64,000 nucleotides of DNA, from contig JAIOZL010000009.1 in assembly GCA_021740645.1 (NCBI GenBank), forward strand, positions 1 through 64,000. Direction: 5' to 3'. The DNA is from Bacteroidales bacterium. Lineage in GTDB: Bacteria; Bacteroidota; Bacteroidia; Bacteroidales; JAADJA01. Both the position numbers and the translations under genes were made by a program. Below, one piece after another: positions 59,101 to 64,000 of this stretch. The notes below the pieces were generated by a model. That model was given only the letters and a program-made list of their open reading frames with translations. It did no database searches and was not told where the DNA came from. The stretch's first letter is position 1. Each line of letters opens with the position of its first letter.

Positions 59101-59526
59101 ATCGTAATCAATGCTGGCAATATCATAACGGTACGATAGTCCTTCAATAGCTTCAGAAGTGGCATAACAATTAATTACATTGGCAATCCAGTATGTTTTG
59201 ATCTGTTTTACATCTGAGGACTTTTCATAAAGCTGAAGATCCGCCAAAAGATCTTTTTGAGATATACTGCTAAATTCCTTTAGGGTAGAAATTACATATT
59301 CTCTCCTTTCGACAGGTTTCATTGATTTGGCATTAGAAAGCAATGCCTGAGCATCATACTGTTCTACAAGGGTGATATTAACTCGTATTAAATCGCCTTT
59401 TTGAACTGACGCCATTTTGTCTGACAAAGGCTGAGTAATCACGCCGTTTGAATTAGCAAAGCCTGATCCTGTCATAAGGACAATAAGAATAATTGAAGTA
59501 GTAAATAAAGTGTAAATTTTCTTCAT
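56125..59526 (-). CDS. Secreted S8 (subtilisin-like) protease with T9SS sorting domain
   Basis: The 1133-residue protein has a signal peptide (YTLFTTSIILIVLMTGSGFA), an I9-like pro-region (about 30-150), an S8 catalytic domain (about 165-495), beta-sandwich repeats, a carbohydrate-binding-like or concanavalin-like region (about 735-860) and a T9SS type A sorting domain (VLPNPNNGNFTLFV to KIIIRN). The catalytic triad is complete: D196 in AVLDTGVN, H236 in GHGTHCAG and S440 in GTSMATP, with N331 (AAGNEGD) as oxyanion residue. It is expected to be an active surface or extracellular protease, perhaps for nutrient peptides. It reads away from the DUF1684 gene and meets the DUF2723 gene tail to tail. 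Confidence 0.93.
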   Translation of the reverse strand: MKKIYTLFTTSIILIVLMTGSGFANSNGVITQPLSDKMASVQKGDLIRVNITLVEQYDAQALLSNAKSMKPVERREYVISTLKEFSSISQKDLLADLQLYEKSSDVKQIKTYWIANVINCYATSEAIEGLSYRYDIASIDYDEMRMMLDPEEYKNGYFVTGNPQSKEITWNVTKVNADDVWALGFTGEGVIVAVLDTGVNYNHYDLNDHMWINPAYPYHGYDFVNNDNNPMDDHGHGTHCAGTVAGDGTAGSQTGVAPDATIMACKVMDSGGSGSESGVWSAVEFSIDEGAQILSLSLGWQHSWGPNRAVWRQTFDNVLAAGVIASVAAGNEGDQQSTYPIPDNVRTPGDCPPPWLNPDQTLTGGLSSVICVGSTTSSDNVSGFSGRGPVTWSAISPFNDYPYQPEMGLIRPDIAAPGSNIKSLDYSSNNGYASGWSGTSMATPCNAGMLALMLQKNNILSPEDISQIVEETAFVLSPGKNNNSGSGRIDCLAAVEATSLPGPSYYSHNINDASGNNNGMMDPGESVLLDLTIANFSEEVASDVTVKLSVQSDYVTITDSTEYYGDFALESIIEITDAFAFDVANNIPGGDEIKFTITCYNSTDSWESSFNEMAYGVNLAAGSFVVSDVSGNNNGGLDPGETADILIETLNTGQLNALSALASITSFSSDITINSASFDLGTIEAGQSGVATFNITVSPSAPVGSSVDIQFEVISGFYSIEATFYPKVGLIVEDFETGDFSQFDWDFSGNQPWTIVSSGVYEGVYAAKTGAIGNNQSSEMFLTYEVGNNDSIAFYRKVSSEANYDFLEFYIDNDKVGEWAGEVDWSRVAFAVSEGEHIFRWAYVKDVYVTSGSDCAWVDYIELPAMVDETMMVNAGNDEMVCEGEDFATNAFAQNFNTLLWETSGTGTFDNYTVLEATYTPSDGDYLLGAVTLSITVYGDGGAELTDNMELSFNFLPEMAGTITGPNIACSGYTMDYEVAEISYAYSYNWVLSPAEAGVIDGITNNVSITWDESFVGNASLKVQGVNECGEGDFSEELDVVVEICTGIDELSQQNVLVLPNPNNGNFTLFVSDEFGKEYSLKLLDLTGKVIYQNKINKAGELTFQLSDVEEGLYFLLLENGKNQVIEKIIIRN

Positions 59527-59732
59527 GAATATTTTATTTTAAGAGAATGTATAAAATATAGACAGATGTAACTATAGAAAGTTGTCTTTTTGATAATTCT
59601 AAATTTCCTAACAACGTAAAACAGGCAATAGTTTAATAACTCCGTTAATTAAATTACATTATATAATTAAAATATTATTGGTTTAAGAAGTATTTTTAGT
59701 CTGTGTATTTTTTATAATATCAAATTCCAATT

Positions 59733-60365
59733 ATGATAAATTTTAATTATACAATTTTTCTCCTGGCCCCTTTTCTTCTTTTTCATTTTAGCTTGTTTTC
59801 TCAAAGTCATATCGAAAAAGATGCCCTGTATATAGCTTTGCTCGAAAATGACAGAATGCTTAAAGATCAGAAATTTTCTCAACCCTCGGTTTCACCCCTT
59901 TCCGACAGCCGGATTAAATCCTTCAATGGATTAGATTATTTTGAGGTAGATACAAAATATAGGTTTTTTGCCAGGATTAACCGTAATGAAATACAAACAA
60001 ATATAGCACTTCAAACCACCTCTGAAGAAAAAATAGAACTTCTGCAGTATGGTACCATCACCTTCAGTTTTGAGGGAACTGTATATAATCTTGCCATTTT
60101 CAGGGATCAGAATTTGCCTGAGTTAAGTGAAAATCCCGGTCAATTGTTTATTCCATTTAAAGATAAAACAAATGGAACGGAAACGTATGAAAATGGCCGG
60201 ATTATCAACATTAAATTACCACGAGATGGGGAAGATACCGAGATAGACTTTAACAAAGCATTTAATCCTAACAGCGCATATAATAGTAGGTTTAAAAGCA
60301 TAATTGCACCGGAGATTAACAATCTTCCGTTCCCGCTTTATGCAGGTGAAAAGGTGCTCAGATAA
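59733..60365 (+). CDS. DUF1684 family exported protein
   Basis: The 210-residue protein has a signal peptide (LLAPFLLFHFSLFSQS) and the DUF1684 pattern: GLDYFEVDTKYRF in the middle and, near the end, DFNKAFNPNSAYNSRF and LPFPLYAGEKVL. In other members this last part reads DFNKAYNPYCAYN; here the cysteine is replaced by serine. The function of the family is not known to me. The gene is divergent from the subtilase (206-base gap containing no recognised promoter box) and meets the DUF547 gene tail to tail with 12 bases between them. Confidence 0.85.
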   Translation: MINFNYTIFLLAPFLLFHFSLFSQSHIEKDALYIALLENDRMLKDQKFSQPSVSPLSDSRIKSFNGLDYFEVDTKYRFFARINRNEIQTNIALQTTSEEKIELLQYGTITFSFEGTVYNLAIFRDQNLPELSENPGQLFIPFKDKTNGTETYENGRIINIKLPRDGEDTEIDFNKAFNPNSAYNSRFKSIIAPEINNLPFPLYAGEKVLR

Positions 60366-60377
60366 AAACACATATGA

Positions 60378-61097
60378 CTACTTCCCATTTAAACTCCAGT
60401 TATATTCATTGAAATTCACTTTTGCATCGGGTTCGATCCGGGTTCGGGAAAATTGATTTAAAAAACCGATAAGGGTTCCGTTTTTTGTAAAATCCTCTTT
60501 AAACCAATTAAAAATTTGGGAAACATCAACCTTCGAATTGGTAATATTATTTTTTGAAGGATCATTAATAAAAAGCTCCCCTTGTCGTTGCAATTGACTA
60601 TCAAGATTGGAGGCAGTATAGGCTTCATTGAATAAGACAGGACACGAAATCGCTGCACAAACCAGGGCAAAATGTATCCTCGGTTCGTTAAACTCTTTTC
60701 GAATAATTTCATGCTCGATTTGATTGAGAGAATACATTGTTCCGTTTATATGAATAAATGATATATCCCAGGCTTTTTCAATATCCATAATACTTTTTAA
60801 TGGATAATGATCTATTATTAACTCCACGGTGAAGGCATTGTACGCATTTATCCAAAAGGCAAGTTTTTCATTATTGCCGGATAATGAAGTGGCATTAGTT
60901 TTTGATAACGCATTTAAATAAAGATCCAGTTCATGACGTGCATTTTTGAATCCATTGTAGTCCACCTCCCCTTTTTCGCTCACAAATTGTTTCAGCAGTT
61001 TATCCCATTGATTATGATCATCAATATTTTGAGAATAGCTGTAAATTGATGAAAGCGTCGTCACCAAAAGTATAAGGCAAGTGTTTAATAATTTCAT
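60378..61097 (-). CDS. DUF547 family exported protein
   Basis: The 239-residue protein has a signal peptide (LLNTCLILLVTTLSSIYSYS) and the DUF547 core: KLAFWINAYNAFTVELII, HEIIRKEFNEPRIHFALVC and AAISCPVL, with the conserved histidine, cysteine and asparagine-tyrosine pairs. DUF547 has been suggested to be a thiol-dependent hydrolase-like fold, but the role is unknown. The stop-start overlap of 4 bases (ATGA) with the GH113-like gene upstream suggests that both are cotranscribed and may act on the same exported material. Confidence 0.86.
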   Translation of the reverse strand: MKLLNTCLILLVTTLSSIYSYSQNIDDHNQWDKLLKQFVSEKGEVDYNGFKNARHELDLYLNALSKTNATSLSGNNEKLAFWINAYNAFTVELIIDHYPLKSIMDIEKAWDISFIHINGTMYSLNQIEHEIIRKEFNEPRIHFALVCAAISCPVLFNEAYTASNLDSQLQRQGELFINDPSKNNITNSKVDVSQIFNWFKEDFTKNGTLIGFLNQFSRTRIEPDAKVNFNEYNWSLNGK

Positions 61098-62155
61098 TGT
61101 TTTTCTTTGTTATATTTTGAATAATATGATCGAATAGTCTCTTCAGCCGGTTTGTTTTGTGGAGTATAATTAGTATTCTCACTCCCACCGGCATTAGGAT
61201 GATTAGCTCTCCATTTCCATAAAAATCCTCCTTTAAACCAGGGTTTGTCCCAGACCTTGCCAAACTGAGCCTCATAGGCGTTTCGCTGGGCCACTAAATT
61301 CACCTCCTCACTTGTTGGATTCCAGGGTTCAAAAGCTGCGTAATTCACACTTTTATAGCCATACTCGGTAAATATAACCTGATTTCCTGTCAATACACTT
61401 AAGGATTGGATTTCATTCAAATAATACTCCCATGCAATTTTCAGAGAATCAACATCCGGAGTTTTTTGACCGGACAATGGGAAGTAGGCATCTATGCCAA
61501 TATAATCCAGTTTTTTCCAGAAAGGTACATTTTTATAATTATCCCAATTGGCAGCATAAAGTATTTTTCCTTTATACACTTTTTTTATTGTATCAATTAA
61601 GTGATCCCAGAATTCTAGCCTTTCGGAAATAAAACCTTTAAACTCAACTCCCACACAAAACATTTGAACATCAAGAGAATCGGCGAGCCTGGCAAAATGA
61701 AGAATATAATTTTTATAATTCAGTTCAAATAATTTCCAGTCATGCTCTGTTTCGAGAGTAAAATCACCCGTAAAATTGCCATGCGAGAACCACACATGCG
61801 GTTTTATCATGATGTTTAGTCCATATTCTTTAGCATAACCTACAGAAGATTTAACTCCATCACTTGTTTCTCCCCACCACTGAAATTTATTGTCAAAAAT
61901 CAATTCAGTACTATCAAACTTACCGAATGCAAAAGGCATAAAACAAATAAAATTTGCATTGACATTAGCTACCGGGCCCATTTCAATTGACCCAAATTCC
62001 CATGGAGGAGCGGCAAAACTTACCCCACAGATTTTTGATCCACTAAAAGCATCCGGCACAATGTTGATGTCATTATTTTTTGCGCAATAGGACATTGACA
62101 CTATAAGTGCTATAGTGATTATAATTAAAGGTCCGTATTTTATTTGCCGTACCAT
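61094..62155 (-). CDS. GH113-like glycoside hydrolase (second of two)
   Basis: The 353-residue protein has a lipoprotein-like signal (IIITIALIVSMSYC; the lipobox MSYC is imperfect) and a TIM-barrel glycosidase domain like family GH113 beta-mannanases. Likely catalytic acids are E171 in FCVGVEFK (acid/base) and E264 in IFTEYGYKS (nucleophile); IKPHVW, ANWDNY and DYIGIDAYFPL fit barrel strand ends. Its start overlaps the stop of the upstream paralogue by 16 bases, and its end overlaps the DUF547 gene by 4, so three genes probably form one operon. Mannan is the substrate of characterised GH113 enzymes; some relatives have other roles, so the substrate is inference. Confidence 0.85.
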   Translation of the reverse strand: MVRQIKYGPLIIITIALIVSMSYCAKNNDINIVPDAFSGSKICGVSFAAPPWEFGSIEMGPVANVNANFICFMPFAFGKFDSTELIFDNKFQWWGETSDGVKSSVGYAKEYGLNIMIKPHVWFSHGNFTGDFTLETEHDWKLFELNYKNYILHFARLADSLDVQMFCVGVEFKGFISERLEFWDHLIDTIKKVYKGKILYAANWDNYKNVPFWKKLDYIGIDAYFPLSGQKTPDVDSLKIAWEYYLNEIQSLSVLTGNQVIFTEYGYKSVNYAAFEPWNPTSEEVNLVAQRNAYEAQFGKVWDKPWFKGGFLWKWRANHPNAGGSENTNYTPQNKPAEETIRSYYSKYNKEKQ

Positions 62156-63144
62156 TCACGAATTATTTTTTCTACCGGTTTATTTTGAGGGGTATAGCCA
62201 GAGTTCTCAGGCCCCCCTGGAAGAAGTTTATCTGTATACCATTTCCAGATAAATCCACCCGCAAACCACTCCCTGTTCCAAACAGATTCATACAATGCTT
62301 CATACGCATTAAGCTGTGCATTAAGATTTACTTTAATGTCTACACTATAGTTTTCCTGCTCCCATTGCCGCCATGCAGTCCTGTCTATACTCCTGTAACC
62401 ATATTCAGTAAACAACACTTTCATTTTATTCCTGCTGGAAAACTGTTCCATTTCTTTCGCATATTTTTCCCACTTCTTAATGAGTTTAGTTTTCTCTGGT
62501 AATTTTTCACTACTAAGTGGGAAGAATGCATCTATTCCAATATAATCGAGTTTCTCCCAAAAAACAATATTCTGGTAATTATCCCAATTGGCGGCATAAG
62601 TTAATTCACCCTTATATATTTTTCTGACTTGTTTAATTAAATTTATCCAAAATTCGGGTCGGCTTTCACTGGCCGATTTAAATTCTACCCCTATACAAAA
62701 CATATCCACATTGCTTTCTTCAGCAATCCTGGCCATCTCAAGAATAAATTCGGTATAATTTACTTCCCAGAAATACCAACCGGTTTCGTTCATGTTTAAT
62801 TCACCGGGCCAACCTATTCCATTCACCCAAACATGAGGTTTTAACAAAATTTTTAAACCCTCCTTTTTAGCTTGCTGAGCCATCAGCCTTATATTCTCAG
62901 GCCGGTCGCCAAAATAATTATCAGCTGTGTTATAGTATATTTTTGTATCTCCGGGAACCATAAAAGCCCAGGGACAAATAGCCACCCAATTCGCCTGGAT
63001 ATTCAGCACAGATCGGACATTTACAGGATCATCCTGATATACTGCTGAAACAAGATTAACCCCGCAAACATTTTTGCCCACTGGTTTATCTGCTCCTATC
63101 ATTAGACTAAAAAACAGACCAACGAATAGAATAATTTCTTGCAT
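62140..63144 (-). CDS. GH113-like glycoside hydrolase (first of two)
   Basis: I start at the ATG at 63144 (334 residues), which puts the hydrophobic signal (IILFVGLFFSLMIGA) directly at the N-terminus; the longer frame from 63171 adds nine residues (MSNFCVAIN) before it. The TIM barrel matches the downstream paralogue throughout: KPHVWVNG, FCIGVEFKSA (E154, acid/base), ANWDNYQNI, DYIGIDAFFPL and LFTEYGYRS (E247, nucleophile), plus GGFIWKW and YTPQNKPVE near the end. The protein lacks a lipobox and may be periplasmic or secreted. The pair probably arose by tandem duplication long ago, and works on the same kind of glycan. It is the first gene of the three-gene minus-strand operon. Confidence 0.85.
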   Translation of the reverse strand: MQEIILFVGLFFSLMIGADKPVGKNVCGVNLVSAVYQDDPVNVRSVLNIQANWVAICPWAFMVPGDTKIYYNTADNYFGDRPENIRLMAQQAKKEGLKILLKPHVWVNGIGWPGELNMNETGWYFWEVNYTEFILEMARIAEESNVDMFCIGVEFKSASESRPEFWINLIKQVRKIYKGELTYAANWDNYQNIVFWEKLDYIGIDAFFPLSSEKLPEKTKLIKKWEKYAKEMEQFSSRNKMKVLFTEYGYRSIDRTAWRQWEQENYSVDIKVNLNAQLNAYEALYESVWNREWFAGGFIWKWYTDKLLPGGPENSGYTPQNKPVEKIIREWYGK

Positions 63145-63399
63145 ATTAATGGCAACACAAAAATTTGACAAATGTTTTTTCTTTTCCCGGATACTTTGAT
63201 GATTATAAACCGAAATACTTACATTATAAGAGTTAATTAATAGACAAATCAGGTTTGCTCATTGTCAAAAAGAACCCTACATTTGCCGTTCATTTTTAGG
63301 GGGCTAAATTATTTTTTGAATAAGATTTGAATTTTAAAAAATTAATTCCGTTCTTTGCACTCCTTTTTTAGAAACGATAATCTGTAAAAAAATATAGTC

Positions 63400-63633
63400 A
63401 TGGCGAATGTATGTCAGATAACAGGTAAAAAGTTGATGGTTGGTAATCATGTATCACACGCAAACAACCGCACTAAAAGAAGGTTTTATCCGAACCTTCA
63501 AACTAAGAAATTTTATATCCCCGAAGAGGATAAGTATATTACGTTAAAAGTTTCGGCAGCAGGTATCCGCACAATTAATAAAAAAGGGATTGCTTCTGCA
63601 ATAAAAGATGCCAAAGAAAAAGGCTATTTATAG
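63400..63633 (+). CDS. rpmB: 50S ribosomal protein L28
   Basis: The 77-residue protein opens [20 protein letters not shown] and contains [12 protein letters not shown], the signature of bacterial L28, and has the normal length. It is part of the large ribosomal subunit. In many Bacteroidota rpmB is followed by rpmG and a small DUF4295 gene; here a strong terminator comes 27 bases after the stop, so it ends the transcription unit. Confidence 0.96.
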   Translation: MANVCQITGKKLMVGNHVSHANNRTKRRFYPNLQTKKFYIPEEDKYITLKVSAAGIRTINKKGIASAIKDAKEKGYL

Positions 63634-63659
63634 AACTTTGATAAAGATATTTTCTAAAG

Positions 63660-63687
63660 GCTGCCGTTTAATACGGCAGCTTTTTTT
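63660..63687 (+). terminator. Rho-independent terminator after rpmB
   Basis: GCTGCCGT, a five-base loop and ACGGCAGC followed by seven T residues make a textbook intrinsic terminator. Confidence 0.93.
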
Positions 63688-63745
63688 ATTTGCCACCCCT
63701 AAATCTGATTAACATTATTTAACGGTCACATATTCCAAAGAAGGT

Positions 63746-63753
63746 TATTTTTG
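63746..63753 (+). promoter_or_regulatory. Bacteroidota -7 box (TATTTTTG) next to the last start codon
   Basis: TATTTTTG matches TAnnTTTG and ends only five bases before the ATG at 63759, so a transcript from it would have almost no leader. Confidence 0.4.
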
Positions 63754-63758
63754 TAGCC

Positions 63759-64000
63759 ATGTCGATAAAATTTGTACAGCTTCTTTTACTGTTCCTAGTA
63801 GCTCCAATATTTTACATCATATCCTTTGCTCAGGATTCAGATGAAAAATATGTGCAGTTTTCGGGCATTGTGGTTACAGGCGACAGCATAACCCCTGTAC
63901 CCTTCACCAACATTGTAATTAAAAGTACATGGAGAGGGACAGTTGCAGATTATTTCGGTTACTTTTCATTTGTAGCCCGTAAACTCGATACTATAATATT
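63759..64000 (+). CDS. Exported protein with carboxypeptidase-regulatory-like domain (partial)
   Basis: The frame opens at 63759 and runs off the end of the window after about 80 codons. The visible part is a signal peptide (FVQLLLLFLVAPIFYIISFAQ) and the beginning of a carboxypeptidase-D regulatory-like beta-sandwich (QFSGIVVTGDS, PVPFTNIVIKST, GYFSFVA). Such domains begin many Bacteroidota surface proteins and TonB receptors, and also occur in short stand-alone exported proteins, so the full function cannot be told. The start codon is supported by the signal peptide and the adjacent -7 box. Confidence 0.8.
   Translation, partial: MSIKFVQLLLLFLVAPIFYIISFAQDSDEKYVQFSGIVVTGDSITPVPFTNIVIKSTWRGTVADYFGYFSFVARKLDTII

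Noticed and set aside
1..64000. CRISPR arrays, rRNA, tRNA, transposases, prophage genes
   Set aside because: I looked in the gaps and among the proteins and found no supporting sequence.

Overview
The window looks like chromosomal DNA of a Bacteroidota (Bacteroidetes) bacterium, probably a free-living or sediment-type member of class Bacteroidia. The signs are seven proteins with type IX secretion (T9SS) C-terminal sorting domains, families largely confined to the phylum (DUF4270, the DUF2723/GT117 membrane protein, HmuY-like proteins beside a TonB receptor), -7 promoter boxes of the form TAnnTTTG, few Shine-Dalgarno sequences and moderately AT-rich DNA. No rRNA, tRNA, CRISPR array, phage or transposase gene was seen.

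Region 1 (336-21264) is one uninterrupted plus-strand block of nine genes with gaps or overlaps of a few bases. It encodes two stand-alone FIST sensory proteins, a soluble histidine kinase, a TPR histidine kinase, a 2357-residue histidine kinase with eleven tandem sensor-like units, two membrane kinases with beta-propeller/Y_Y_Y-type periplasmic sensors, a receiver-only response regulator, and a response regulator fused to a class III nucleotide cyclase. All five kinases end in nearly the same HisKA-HATPase module, so many inputs appear to feed two receivers, one of which probably makes cAMP. This is the most unusual system in the window.

Region 2 (21585-28007) holds housekeeping genes: an S41 processing protease, iron superoxide dismutase, glmS (convergent, sharing a terminator), a DUF4270 lipoprotein and a truncated glycogen-synthase-like protein lacking the usual KTGGL motif. 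Region 3 (28189-34507) encodes three T9SS cargo proteins (a CotH/lamin-tail protein, a small protein, and a GH18-CUB protein). Region 4 (34645-38706) is the two-subunit B12-dependent methylmalonyl-CoA mutase, mutA-mutB. Region 5 (38827-43791) is a small membrane protein followed by a TonB receptor sandwiched between two HmuY-like proteins, one exported through T9SS and one a lipoprotein; it is probably a haem or metal uptake locus.

Region 6 (43807-51175) is recombinationally active: a 56-codon remnant repeating the 3' end of the metallophosphatase gene at 50459-51175 with a 79-base perfect match, two large T9SS proteins between the copies, and a MITE-like palindromic repeat (about 47803-48040) between those two genes. 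Region 7 (51279-64000) contains gpmI, a DUF2723 membrane protein, a secreted subtilase, DUF1684 and DUF547 proteins, two tandem GH113-like glycosidases, rpmB, and the start of a carboxypeptidase-regulatory-like protein cut by the window edge.
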